A DNA stretch of 41,579 nt from assembly GCA_964393185.1 (NCBI GenBank), contig CAYMSO010000012.1, positions 1 through 41,579 of the forward strand, read 5' to 3'. Positions within the stretch are counted from its first letter, which is position 1; every line of letters begins with the position of its first letter. This document shows, piece after piece, positions 31,648-39,684 of the stretch. The position numbers were made by a program, and so were the translations under genes. Below the pieces are notes generated by a model, which had not been told where the DNA came from, searched no databases, and saw only the letters and a list, made by a program, of their open reading frames with translations. The stretch is from CAYMSO01 sp964393185 (GTDB lineage: Bacteria > Patescibacteriota > Dojkabacteria > J137).

Positions 31648-32247
31648 ATGAAAGTTTTCTTTAGCTGTTCAACAAGTAACATTCTAGCTCGTAGAGAAGC
31701 GTACGAAACAATAGTAGATACAATCAAAAGTGAAGGGCACGAAATTACAAGAGACTGGTTAAAAAAATCAGTAGATCTTGCTGCACAGCATGAACCAGAT
31801 GTAAAAAGAGGCAATCACTATTCCCTTGTCATGTCTGCAATAATCGAAGCTGATTTAGTAATTCTTGATAGTAGTGTACAAAGTATGAGTATAGGACATC
31901 AATTAACTTTTGCAATAGATAAAGGAAAACCGACCTTACTTTTAGCAAATACAACCGAAGAAAGTATGAGGGATTTATTTATTAGCGGATCAAAATCGAG
32001 TTTTCTAACAATGAAGAGTTACAACAGTGTGGCGGAGATTCCAATGCTTGTAAAAGATTTCCTACTAAAAAATTCCTCAAAATCTAAAATAAGATTCCAA
32101 ATAGTCCTTGATAAACCCCAACATAACTACATTGAGTGGGCATCGTTCAAATATAAGAAAAACAAGAGTGAAATAATTAAAAGATCAATCGATACAACTG
32201 CTGAAAAGGATGAGGAATATCAAAAACATCTAATTAATCAACCCTAA
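31648..32247 (+). CDS. Deoxyribosyltransferase-like domain fused to RHH-like tail
   Basis: The 199-residue protein has an N-terminal nucleoside 2-deoxyribosyltransferase-like fold: VFFSCSTSNILARREAYETI, then IIEADLVILDSSVQSMSIGH and AIDKGKPTLLLAN, as in NDT-type or related nucleotide-binding domains. The C-terminal 50 residues (YIEWASFKYKKNKSEIIKR) look like a ribbon-helix-helix DNA-binding motif. The combination suggests a regulator that senses a nucleoside or nucleotide and binds DNA. Its own promoter carries a matching palindrome. It is the only plus-strand gene in the right half of the window, and its 3' end overlaps the convergent CYTH-like gene by 18 bp. Fold recognition is by eye. Confidence 0.6.
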   Translation: MKVFFSCSTSNILARREAYETIVDTIKSEGHEITRDWLKKSVDLAAQHEPDVKRGNHYSLVMSAIIEADLVILDSSVQSMSIGHQLTFAIDKGKPTLLLANTTEESMRDLFISGSKSSFLTMKSYNSVAEIPMLVKDFLLKNSSKSKIRFQIVLDKPQHNYIEWASFKYKKNKSEIIKRSIDTTAEKDEEYQKHLINQP

Positions 32248-32838
32248 ATCAATATTATTTAAGGGAATTGGTGGATTCTCTTTGAAGACCCTTAACATAA
32301 TTTCCTTATACTCATCTTCAGTAAAAAACTTTAGATCGTTATTTCTTGCAAATTCAACTATAACAGCCTCTGCTTGAGGAAGTGCTTTTAGGTCTTCTAT
32401 CTCCATATCTATTTCAAAATGATCTGGAGCAAGTCCTTTTTCTTTTAAAGTAATATTCATTAATCCAAGTTTATAGTCTTCTCTATAGTAAAATCTAGGG
32501 CAGCCTTCAGTTATTTGGAATATCTTCAAAAAATCAAAAACTTGATTTATCTCAGATAGGTCGAAAGAAATATTACTTTCAGATCTTGTACCTGCCTGCA
32601 TATTACCTGTTTTACTCTTGAGTTTGCAACTTATTGAGTTATCACTTAGGTTCTTTGTGATGGAAATATTTATAGATGCTTTCGTATTCTCAATACTTCC
32701 TAAAAATGGATTATTGAACTCGATAAATATATTCAACTGATTAGCCTTTCTTACAAGTTTCCCATTTGATAGAAGATAACTTCTTAGTATTTCTGCTCTT
32801 TTCTTTGTTAATTTTCCTCTTTTTTCGATTTCTAACAT
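32230..32838 (-). CDS. CYTH-like triphosphate-tunnel protein
   Basis: The 202-residue protein opens with MLEIEKRGKLT, an ExExK/R-like start typical of CYTH proteins. Basic strands follow (SISCKLKSKTG, FYYREDYKLGLMNITLKEKG), then HFEIDMEIEDL, fitting the E-x-E strand late in the fold. CYTH enzymes hydrolyse or cyclise triphosphates (thiamine triphosphate, ATP, polyphosphate). It is 4 bp after the 33.8-kb gene and overlaps the 3' end of the RHH-fusion gene on the other strand. Confidence 0.55.
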   Translation of the reverse strand: MLEIEKRGKLTKKRAEILRSYLLSNGKLVRKANQLNIFIEFNNPFLGSIENTKASINISITKNLSDNSISCKLKSKTGNMQAGTRSESNISFDLSEINQVFDFLKIFQITEGCPRFYYREDYKLGLMNITLKEKGLAPDHFEIDMEIEDLKALPQAEAVIVEFARNNDLKFFTEDEYKEIMLRVFKENPPIPLNNIDLGLIN

Positions 32839-32842
32839 AAGA

Positions 32843-33811
32843 TTATCCTTTTAAGTATGATTCTTTCGATACGTGTATAATTTTACTCTCCATAAATTTA
32901 TTTGCAATGTTTTTTGAAAATCCGCTTCCCATCCATATTGTTGGTTTACATACTATTTGAGATCCTTTCAGCTCATTAGGACTATAGTTATCCATATCCT
33001 TAACTGATTTTCTAGTCATATAATTTCCTCTATAGTAAATTGGTAAGAAAGGTACAGTTGCAAAAGTATAGAATGAAGATCCTTTAAAAATCGACCCATT
33101 AAATAATATATTTGGATTAATAGCTGAAATAATGCCAGAATATTTTTTACTAAAGTTATGTTCAATAAATTGTGCACCAGTGCTAAACAGTAAGGACATT
33201 GCATTTACAGGCGATCCATTAATATTAAAAGCTCTTGTAAGAACTAACATTTTATCCATTTTGCTTTCAAAAGGGAGTGCGCTTAATAGATAATTTCTAT
33301 CTAATATTGAATATGCTGAATAAGCAAATGGATATTTTTCGCCTTTCCTAAATAAACCAAAGTGAAATAAAGTATCTTCTCTTGTTTGCCCTATATAGTG
33401 TAATTTTTCCTGTATGATAAATCCCGTGTCAGGATCTACTTCTTTGAATTCAATCTCAATTTGTTTACCATATATATCAACCTCTCTAATTTTACCTTTT
33501 TCGTGCTTCACTTTTGAAAGCTTGTCTGTCGAGTTATTCAGAATTCCTTTTAGTTCACTCGGTAAACTCTGTATCTTTTCTTCAAGTAATTCTGCTAATC
33601 TCTTAGCTTCTAAGAATACACTTTGAAATTCGACATTGCCCTCTGTATAAATTTCTTCAAGAGAAAATTTAGGTATATGCAGTGCTAAAGAAGTCTTTAA
33701 ATAACCGGAGGGTATTCCATGTCTAACTTCTAGTTCTATAATTCGGTCTCTTAAAATCTCAATTACTTCCTTAATAATTATATTTGGCTCAAAGATATCT
33801 TCTATAGACAT
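32843..33811 (-). CDS. Unrecognised protein, possible GNAT/Mom-like fold
   Basis: The 322-residue protein has a helical N-terminus (about 1-100) and a C-terminal mixed region with LVLTRAFNINGSPVNAMSLL, YSGIISAINPNILFNGSIFK and TFATVPFLPIYYRG. The 'R.f...gsp.N..S.L' arrangement followed by beta-rich blocks recalls GNAT-fold proteins of mobile elements (such as Mom or DUF4338-like), but I cannot confirm a family. It has its own promoter with a TTACACACGA site near the start of transcription, implying control by the nearby RHH-fusion protein, and forms a two-gene unit with the CYTH-like gene. Confidence 0.45.
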   Translation of the reverse strand: MSIEDIFEPNIIIKEVIEILRDRIIELEVRHGIPSGYLKTSLALHIPKFSLEEIYTEGNVEFQSVFLEAKRLAELLEEKIQSLPSELKGILNNSTDKLSKVKHEKGKIREVDIYGKQIEIEFKEVDPDTGFIIQEKLHYIGQTREDTLFHFGLFRKGEKYPFAYSAYSILDRNYLLSALPFESKMDKMLVLTRAFNINGSPVNAMSLLFSTGAQFIEHNFSKKYSGIISAINPNILFNGSIFKGSSFYTFATVPFLPIYYRGNYMTRKSVKDMDNYSPNELKGSQIVCKPTIWMGSGFSKNIANKFMESKIIHVSKESYLKG

Positions 33812-33844
33812 AGTAAATTTTTCCTGAAAATTAGCTGTAAAGGT

Positions 33845-33854
33845 TTACACACGA
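33845..33854 (+). promoter_or_regulatory. Operator half-site TTACACACGA, second copy
   Basis: Identical decamer to the one at 31552-31561. On the transcribed (minus) strand it lies 3 bp after the -10, so both copies sit over the start of transcription. Confidence 0.5.
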
Positions 33855-33857
33855 TTG

Positions 33858-33866
33858 AGTATATCA
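33858..33866 (-). promoter_or_regulatory. Extended -10 promoter of the 33.8-kb gene
   Basis: The minus strand reads TGATATACT (33866-33858), an extended -10 with TG one base upstream of TATACT. The -35 (TTGCTT region) is weakly placed. ATG 33811 is about 40 bp from the expected start. Confidence 0.5.
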
Positions 33867-33952
33867 TTTAAACGAAGGAAGCAACAGACCTATGAATAGA
33901 TCTTCCGAATTATTGTCTCATTGGCTTATCTGTAAAGGCTTCAGTAATTTCA

Positions 33953-34318
33953 TCAACCACTCTGAAGTGAAGCATATAGAGAAGTTTTTTCTAGTTCTGC
34001 CTTAAAAAGTTTATCCATCCCTTCAACTTCATCTATAGCTGTAAGTTCTTTATCTTTTCTAGAGTTAAAGAATGTAAAGCTAAATGTAAGATCTGAACTC
34101 GGCTCAGGTTGCAATTTATATGCATGTTTCATAGCGATATTCCACCACATAGACGCTGTTTTTGACTCATCTAACTCTGCTTTTTCTCCTTTATATATCT
34201 CAACCCCCCATCTAATTCCGTCACTGTAAACAAAAAATACACAGTCAATATAGTCTTGACCTTCAATCATCTCTTTTAGGAGTTCTATAAACTTTTCTTT
34301 ATCTATTAAGGAGTTCAT
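33953..34318 (-). CDS. Hypothetical protein at the end of the signalling operon
   Basis: The 121-residue protein has strands such as IDCVFFVYSDGIRWGVEIY and a phrase ASMWWNIAMKHAYKLQ. I recognise no family. It starts 14 bp after the 7TM kinase and should be co-transcribed. It might be a small partner of the kinase; nothing in the sequence proves this. Confidence 0.55.
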   Translation of the reverse strand: MNSLIDKEKFIELLKEMIEGQDYIDCVFFVYSDGIRWGVEIYKGEKAELDESKTASMWWNIAMKHAYKLQPEPSSDLTFSFTFFNSRKDKELTAIDEVEGMDKLFKAELEKTSLYASLQSG

Positions 34319-34332
34319 ATTTTATGTTTAAT

Positions 34333-36033
34333 TTATTGTTTATTTACTGGGAATTGCAAGATAAAGGTTGAACCTTTTCCTATCCCTTCACTTTCAATTA
34401 TAAGCTTGCCTTTATGATATTTCATTATACCATTGACCACAAAAAGCCCCAAACCAGTTCCACCAGGTCTCTTCAAGTCTCCATTAGTCTTGGGATTTAG
34501 TCTTACAAATTTTTTGCCGAGCTTATCTATATCTTCTGGATCAATTCCAATACCATTATCAATAACTTTTATTAAAGCCTCATCTCCCTTTTTCTCTACA
34601 AATACGTCAATTTTAACCAAATCCTTTGCCGGATCATGATATTTAATTGAGTTACTTAGTAGAGCATCTAATGCCTGAGTTATTCTTGTTTTATCAGCTT
34701 CAACTATAATGGTGTCTATGGTGGGTTGCTCAAACTTAATTTCATATTTTAATGATTGTGATTCGCTTTCTACAGTCTTACCCATTAACTCTACACTAGA
34801 TCTTACAACTGCTATTACATCAAACTGTTCATAATTTAGTTCAAATCTTTGTTTATCAAGCCTTGCAGTCTCTAACATGTCTGTCACTAGCATATTAGCC
34901 TGAGTAGTAGCCCTATCTGAAGTTTTAGTCTCATCCAGCAATAGTAATAATGCTTTTGGCAATTCTGGTTCGGAAGATTCTTGAGCTGCTTTCATCAACT
35001 TTTCCTCTATTGGCAAAACATACTTCTTGATTACTTTCACCGCTTGAATAATAGCTGTCAAAGGAGTTCTAATTTCATGCCCCATAACATCAATAATGTC
35101 TTTTTGTTCTGAGGCAAGATCAAAGTACTTTTGTCGACTCTTGTCTAAAGCCTTATTTATTTTTGCTAATTCTTCTCTTTGTCTAATTTCATTCAAAACG
35201 CTTCTCATTAACAATATTGATATCACAACGAAAAAGATTAATATTATGGTTTTAATTCCTTGCTCTACTAGACTATGACTCAGAGCCAATATGTCAACAA
35301 TTATTAAGACTCCTATTGTAGATATGAGAAATGCCGTCAATGCGACTTTAACTCCTAGAAACTTGTGTCTTAACATTGCAAAAGAAGTAAAAGCGAGGAA
35401 TATAACCGCTGAATAATCTCCAAAGTGTTGATACCTTGCCGTATTGAATAATTGTGGAGAAATAACATTAAACACTACATTAAAGAAAATTAAGCAGAAA
35501 GTGCCTACAAGAAAATAAATTACTTTAATTCGCTCTCGTTGAGCTAGTGCAAAATATTTTGAGATAAGGTAGTAAATGAAAATTAATGTAATTATTACAG
35601 CAAATCCATTAAAAAAAGGATCTACATATCCGAAATTTATTTCGTTGCCCCAGTCCCTTTGAACAACACTTTCTATAATTGTATTAGTGAATAATGCCAG
35701 AATAGCAAAGATTGAACTAGTAAGCAAAAGCAACCATTTAAATTTTTTATGATCAATTTTTAGGAATGAATGAATATAAAACATGTATGCAGAAAAGAAG
35801 AAAAAAGAGACAAAAGCCCAATTTATTCTATAAGCCAATAAAGCAACATTTAAATCACTTCGGAAGTAACCTAAGTATGCAAAGTCAACCCATCCAATTA
35901 AGCAGACTGTCATTATGGTAAACCATTGATATATCTTTTCCTTAGCCGAGTTTGCCAAGACAACAATGATTAAGAAAACACTGAAGGCGTTTATAAAAGT
36001 TAATATTATTGTTTCTGTTAATTGAATGTCCAT
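34333..36033 (-). CDS. Histidine kinase with 7TM N-terminal sensor
   Basis: The 566-residue protein has about eight predicted membrane helices in residues 8-275; the first seven match the 'histidine kinase N-terminal 7TM' domain, ending in YQHFGDYSAVIFLAFTSFAM and LRHKFLG. The HisKA H-box VMGHEIRTPLTAII has H319. A HATPase domain follows with DALLSNSIKYH, IDNGIGIDPEDI and GTGLGLFVV. Unlike the kinase at 10.6 kb it has a canonical HExRTP box. Its operon has a stand-alone receiver (37970-38362) and prenyl-lipid enzymes, so the signal may be a prenyl lipid or its membrane context. That is inference. Confidence 0.92.
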   Translation of the reverse strand: MDIQLTETIILTFINAFSVFLIIVVLANSAKEKIYQWFTIMTVCLIGWVDFAYLGYFRSDLNVALLAYRINWAFVSFFFFSAYMFYIHSFLKIDHKKFKWLLLLTSSIFAILALFTNTIIESVVQRDWGNEINFGYVDPFFNGFAVIITLIFIYYLISKYFALAQRERIKVIYFLVGTFCLIFFNVVFNVISPQLFNTARYQHFGDYSAVIFLAFTSFAMLRHKFLGVKVALTAFLISTIGVLIIVDILALSHSLVEQGIKTIILIFFVVISILLMRSVLNEIRQREELAKINKALDKSRQKYFDLASEQKDIIDVMGHEIRTPLTAIIQAVKVIKKYVLPIEEKLMKAAQESSEPELPKALLLLLDETKTSDRATTQANMLVTDMLETARLDKQRFELNYEQFDVIAVVRSSVELMGKTVESESQSLKYEIKFEQPTIDTIIVEADKTRITQALDALLSNSIKYHDPAKDLVKIDVFVEKKGDEALIKVIDNGIGIDPEDIDKLGKKFVRLNPKTNGDLKRPGGTGLGLFVVNGIMKYHKGKLIIESEGIGKGSTFILQFPVNKQ

Positions 36034-36043
36034 ATGAAATCCT

Positions 36044-36895
36044 CTAAAATATTTTTGCTAATACAATAACTATAGGCCAAAAAATATATTCTGCATCAAC
36101 AATTATATAAGACAGTACTCTCAGTTTCTTTCCTTCCAATGATATAGCTTTTCTAAGATAGTATAAACCATATACAAATGTTATCAGAAGAAAAAGAGCA
36201 TCGCCTTTTAAAAATCCAGTGTAGTAGCCTACTAGTAAAGGTAAAATAGAGATTAGATTAATCACATATAATAAGTAGATCGTCTCCTTTTTTCCTAATA
36301 AAACTGCAAATGTTTTTAATTTTAACTGTCTATCACTTTCAATGTCCTTTATATCAAAGAAAGCAGAATTGACCATCCATCTTAAAAAAACAAAGCAAAA
36401 TAAAAAAACATACGACATGGTGACTTCAATTTGGTAATAAAAAGGTACAAGAAGAATTGTTAACGCCCAGAAAAAGGAAGTATAAAAGTTTTTGAAACCT
36501 GCGATAAGATTAACTGTCAACCTTTTAAAGTATTCAGTATAAAGAATACCTCCTGCAACAATAAAGATGACAAATATTAGTGTTGTAGCATTGGTTGTTA
36601 TCAAAGAAAATAGTAAAAGAGTGATGTAAATCGCTAAGAAAAGTCCCATCCACTTTTTTTGTGTTTGGAGGTGTCTAGCTCTTTCTGGATTTGAATTAAT
36701 ATCAAAATCAATTTCGCGGAAGTGGTTGTACGAATATACTACTTGTGAACTTAGATATGGGATTAATAGTACAATTAAATGAATGGGAAGATCTAGCAAT
36801 AGTATAACTGTTAACACAATGCCAGTAGCACCAAAAGAAAGCAAATGTCCTCCATAAACAAACTCTGTTACTACTTTTTCGATCAACAATTTCAT
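36044..36895 (-). CDS. UbiA-family prenyltransferase
   Basis: The 283-residue protein is strongly hydrophobic with about eight or nine predicted membrane helices. The second aspartate motif DIKDIESDRQLKLKT is complete. The first, YNHFREIDFDINSNPER, is a variant of NDxxDxxxD with His and Glu at two usual Asp positions. UbiA enzymes attach a polyprenyl chain to an aromatic or polar acceptor, giving quinones, archaeal-type lipids or modified carotenoids. It lies 3 bp after the polyprenyl synthase, its presumed donor source. The acceptor is unknown. Confidence 0.85.
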   Translation of the reverse strand: MKLLIEKVVTEFVYGGHLLSFGATGIVLTVILLLDLPIHLIVLLIPYLSSQVVYSYNHFREIDFDINSNPERARHLQTQKKWMGLFLAIYITLLLFSLITTNATTLIFVIFIVAGGILYTEYFKRLTVNLIAGFKNFYTSFFWALTILLVPFYYQIEVTMSYVFLFCFVFLRWMVNSAFFDIKDIESDRQLKLKTFAVLLGKKETIYLLYVINLISILPLLVGYYTGFLKGDALFLLITFVYGLYYLRKAISLEGKKLRVLSYIIVDAEYIFWPIVIVLAKIF

Positions 36896-36898
36896 AAT

Positions 36899-37969
36899 TT
36901 ATTTATTTCTCGAAATAGAATATTCTGCTATCTTATATAAAAACTCTAGCTCATTGGTTTTTGATCTGTTCAACCTATCTAGATATGACTGTGCAGTAGC
37001 TACAAATTCCCTACATTTTGCATTTGAAAATTCAAATGCACCGGTGTCTTTCATCACTTGCTTTACCTCATTAGCTTCATCTTGAGTTAGATCTTTTTTG
37101 CCCAAATATTTATTGAGTATTTCTTTCTGAGCTTTAGTTCCTTTCTCGTGAGCTTTTAGTGTTAGTAATGTTTTCTTTCCTTCCTTTATATCAGACAACG
37201 TAGGCTTCCCTGTATTTTCATCATCGCCAAATACACCAAGTATGTCATCGAATATTTGAAAAGCTATTCCAGCGTTAGTAGAGAATTGTGTTAGAAGTGA
37301 TATCTCTTCTTTACTTGCGCCAGCAAGAATAGCTCCAGATATTACTGGTATTTCATAGGTATATTTTGCTGTTTTATAATGATGAACTTTAAAAATATCT
37401 TCTTGCTTGTATTCGCCATCATATGTAAGCAAGATATCATGAACTTGCCCAAATACGACACCTGTTAATTGAGAAGTAAATAGCTTTAGTAGCTGAAGAA
37501 GATTATCTTTATTTTCTAATTCAGAGTCAGCAACCAATTCAAAAGCTAGCTGGTTAGCTAAATCTCCTGCTAATATCGCCATTGTAACGCCAAAATGCTC
37601 TGGTTCAACATAATTATTTAACTTCGCATATTTCTCGTAGATTTTATGAACAGTACTTCCACCTCGTCTCAAATCTGCATGATCCATTATATCATCGTGG
37701 ATAAGTAGGAAACTCTGAATTAACTCAATGAAAATAGAAAGATCACTTACCTTTTCATCCTCTTTACCATCAAAAGCCTTGTATGTGTAATATATAAGAG
37801 CAGGACGAAGCCTTTTTCCTCCACGAAGAGTAAATTCTTCTATGTGTTCTAAAAAGTTAGTGATGAATGGGGACACATTGTTGTACTGTATTTTTTTGTC
37901 GACAAAGTACGAAGCTAATTTGCGTTCAATAAGTAATTTATACTTAAGCAATTCATCTGCTGGATTCAT
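36899..37969 (-). CDS. Polyprenyl (geranylgeranyl-type) diphosphate synthase
   Basis: The 356-residue protein shows both aspartate-rich motifs: LIHDDIMDHADLRRGGSTVH (first) and FQIFDDILGVFGDD followed by GKPTLSDIKEGKKT (second), plus LRGGKRLRPALIYY. These bind the allylic and isopentenyl diphosphates. Length is near the usual 300-350. Chain length cannot be set with certainty from the residues before the first motif. The gene follows the receiver gene with no gap, and UbiA follows after 3 bp. Confidence 0.93.
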   Translation of the reverse strand: MNPADELLKYKLLIERKLASYFVDKKIQYNNVSPFITNFLEHIEEFTLRGGKRLRPALIYYTYKAFDGKEDEKVSDLSIFIELIQSFLLIHDDIMDHADLRRGGSTVHKIYEKYAKLNNYVEPEHFGVTMAILAGDLANQLAFELVADSELENKDNLLQLLKLFTSQLTGVVFGQVHDILLTYDGEYKQEDIFKVHHYKTAKYTYEIPVISGAILAGASKEEISLLTQFSTNAGIAFQIFDDILGVFGDDENTGKPTLSDIKEGKKTLLTLKAHEKGTKAQKEILNKYLGKKDLTQDEANEVKQVMKDTGAFEFSNAKCREFVATAQSYLDRLNRSKTNELEFLYKIAEYSISRNK

Positions 37970-38362
37970 TTATATATTACTGCTATTAATTTTAAAGAAT
38001 TCATCTACAATGACATCTATATCTGCATCCGTTTTAATGATGAATTTAACTATACCTAAACCTTCCACCTCTTTCTTTGTATCCTCGCCTGTTACATTTG
38101 TCAAAGCCATAATTGGTGCAGATTTGTAAGTATCATGATTAGCCTTTAACTCCTTCAGCACTTCAATACCATCAAATCCAGGCATAACCAAGTCCAAAAA
38201 AACTAAGTCGTACTGAGTTTGAGACATCATCTCTAGTGCTTTCTTTCCACCCTCAGCTAGATCTACATCATAGCCACCTTTCATATCCAATTGTTTCTTG
38301 AACCATGTCGCTATATCTGTTTCATCCTCAACTATTAAGATTCTCTTGTTCATATTTGACAT
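37970..38362 (-). CDS. Stand-alone CheY-like receiver
   Basis: The 130-residue protein is only a receiver: RILIVEDETD, phospho-acceptor D57 in LVFLDLVMPGFDG, MALTNV and the Lys in IIKTD. With no output domain it must act by protein contact, perhaps on the coiled-coil protein encoded just upstream. MNKR at 38353 is an alternative start. The likely kinase is the 7TM protein three genes downstream. Confidence 0.9.
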   Translation of the reverse strand: MSNMNKRILIVEDETDIATWFKKQLDMKGGYDVDLAEGGKKALEMMSQTQYDLVFLDLVMPGFDGIEVLKELKANHDTYKSAPIMALTNVTGEDTKKEVEGLGIVKFIIKTDADIDVIVDEFFKINSSNI

Positions 38363-38371
38363 AGTAAAAAA

Positions 38372-38902
38372 TTAAATAGTTTGTTGAGTGTCTTCTGATA
38401 CTTTACTTTCCTCTTCAAACAACTTAGCTAGTAAAGGATCTTGTGACATAAATCCATAGGCATTTATACCTGCTCTAACGGATCTAAAGCTATCCTGAGC
38501 CTGCATAATATGTTCCGCTAGGTCTACTCCTTGTTCTCGTAACTTCTCATTTTGCAGGTTAATCTCATCAGTGCTCTTAATAACTCTGTTTAATTTATCT
38601 TGCAGATTACCTAGTACTGCTGTCAATGCTTTTATTTTCTCGTAATCCTCTTGTTCTTGAGATGTTAATGCTTTTTCGCCTCTTCTTGCTTCCTGTAAAG
38701 CAATGGATAATTGAGAAGTCATCCTACTTAAATATTTCATAACCTTTTCTGCATCTCCTCTAAATTTATATCCAAATTCCATTGCGCCTGATGCTACATC
38801 AGTAACTTCAAGACCTAACATCTCATGGAGTGTTTTTAGTTGTTCTCTTAAATTCCCGTTATAAGCAATAGAGTTTACATCTGACAAATGCGAGTCATTC
38901 AT
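38372..38902 (-). CDS. Coiled-coil protein heading the signalling operon
   Basis: The 176-residue protein has no recognised domain. Residues about 55-135 are predicted coiled coil with heptad-like leucines (IKALTAVLGNLQDKLNRVIK, then STDEINLQNEKLREQGVDLA). It precedes the receiver by 9 bp and could be its output partner, for example as an adaptor. The sequence is not a chemoreceptor: no membrane helix or conserved signalling hairpin is seen. Confidence 0.6.
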   Translation of the reverse strand: MNDSHLSDVNSIAYNGNLREQLKTLHEMLGLEVTDVASGAMEFGYKFRGDAEKVMKYLSRMTSQLSIALQEARRGEKALTSQEQEDYEKIKALTAVLGNLQDKLNRVIKSTDEINLQNEKLREQGVDLAEHIMQAQDSFRSVRAGINAYGFMSQDPLLAKLFEEESKVSEDTQQTI

Positions 38903-38913
38903 AATTTGTAAAT

Positions 38914-39114
38914 TTAAGAACTAATTATATTTTCTGCCTCATGGTTATCCTTCAACACCTCCATGATAATAGGCATCAGTTTGGTATCATCTTTGATTAA
39001 GGCTAATGCTAACAGCCTTAATAGAACAGATTCTGACATCTTGTATTTATCCGAGATTACCTTAAATTTCTTTTTTTCTTTTTCATCGATTCTGGTTCCT
39101 ATAAATTTTTTCAT
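38914..39114 (-). CDS. Ribbon-helix-helix-like DNA-binding protein
   Basis: From ATG 39114 the 66-residue protein reads MKKFIGTRIDEKEKKKFKVI then SDKYKMSESVLLRLLALALI, a strand-helix-helix pattern of the RHH (CopG/MobC) type. A TTG at 39120 is less likely as start. A promoter candidate (39136-39164) lies just upstream among A/T-rich inverted repeats, suggesting self-repression. Confidence 0.6.
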   Translation of the reverse strand: MKKFIGTRIDEKEKKKFKVISDKYKMSESVLLRLLALALIKDDTKLMPIIMEVLKDNHEAENIISS

Positions 39115-39135
39115 ATCCAAGGTAATAACAATATC

Positions 39136-39164
39136 TGTATAAGATTAGAACAAATTGATAACAA
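39136..39164 (-). promoter_or_regulatory. Promoter candidate for the RHH-like gene
   Basis: On the minus strand TTGTTA (39164-39159), 17 bp, TATACA (39141-39136), about 22 bp before ATG 39114. AACAAATTGATAACAATTG-type repeats overlap the -35 and could bind the RHH product. Confidence 0.45.
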
Positions 39165-39336
39165 TTGCAACATCAATTGGGAAACTTGAAAAACCTATAT
39201 AGAGCAACAGATTTGTCCTTAGCTGAGTTGTTTAATTTGAAATAAAGTGAAAAATGTAAAACTTTCGAGATGAGAACAAATCTGACAATAAGGCTATTTT
39301 TGTCAACTTTTGTATGCCGAATGAGTATAAAAGTCG

Positions 39337-39356
39337 CCCCTGTATTGCTACAGGGG
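39337..39356 (-). terminator. Terminator after the small-gene operon
   Basis: CCCCTGTA (39337-39344) and TACAGGGG (39349-39356) pair perfectly. Read on the minus strand the loop is GCAA, a GNRA tetraloop, followed by CGACTTTTAT. It lies 7 bp after the stop of the gene at 39363. Confidence 0.7.
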
Positions 39357-39362
39357 ACTTAC

Positions 39363-39620
39363 TTACTCAAGGTAAAATGCTGAAATTTCTTTTTCGCATC
39401 TGTAAATATTATCTTTTAGCAGTAACAAAGCATATTTAGTATCTTCATCAAATTGATTAAGTAAATAGCATTTACCTTCAATTTCAATTGATTCTTCTCC
39501 GATGGTATCAATAATATCGCATTGTTCTGCTCCTTGAAGAACTACTTTCGCATTTTTTATTAGTGCATATTTACGGTGATAAACTTTGTCTATTCTATAA
39601 AAGTCATCAAGTGTTTTCAT
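39363..39620 (-). CDS. Hypothetical protein
   Basis: From ATG 39620 this is an 85-residue protein (MKTLDDFYRIDKVYHRKYAL and on) with a strand-rich middle (VVLQGAEQCDIIDTIGEESI) and no recognised family. An upstream in-frame start at 39683 would run through a hairpin and is rejected. It is the last gene before the terminator at 39337. Confidence 0.5.
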   Translation of the reverse strand: MKTLDDFYRIDKVYHRKYALIKNAKVVLQGAEQCDIIDTIGEESIEIEGKCYLLNQFDEDTKYALLLLKDNIYRCEKEISAFYLE

Positions 39621-39643
39621 ATTTTTAAGTTTTAGATATAAAA

Positions 39644-39665
39644 AGGGGTGATTTGCTTCACCCCT
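39644..39665 (-). terminator. Hairpin terminator between small genes
   Basis: AGGGGTGA (39644-39651) and TCACCCCT (39658-39665) pair perfectly. On the minus strand the stem is followed by TTTTTAT. A second hairpin GAGAAG/CTTCTC (39666-39671 / 39676-39681) adjoins it upstream. It would end the DUF2958 transcript. Confidence 0.65.
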
Positions 39666-39684
39666 GAGAAGAAAACTTCTCACC

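Larger units (their letters stand above)
33812..33952 (-). other. Promoter region of the 33.8-kb gene
   Basis: This 141-bp spacer holds the extended -10 promoter at 33858-33866, the TTACACACGA site at 33845-33854 and nothing else recognisable. Confidence 0.4.
39115..39362. other. AT-rich intergenic region
   Basis: About 250 bp without a gene. It has the RHH promoter, a 9-bp inverted repeat CAGATTTGT (39208-39216) / ACAAATCTG (39276-39284) with a 59-bp loop, the related AGAACAAAT at 39147 and 39274, and a terminator at its right end. The repeats could be an operator array or a plasmid-type control region. Confidence 0.4.
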
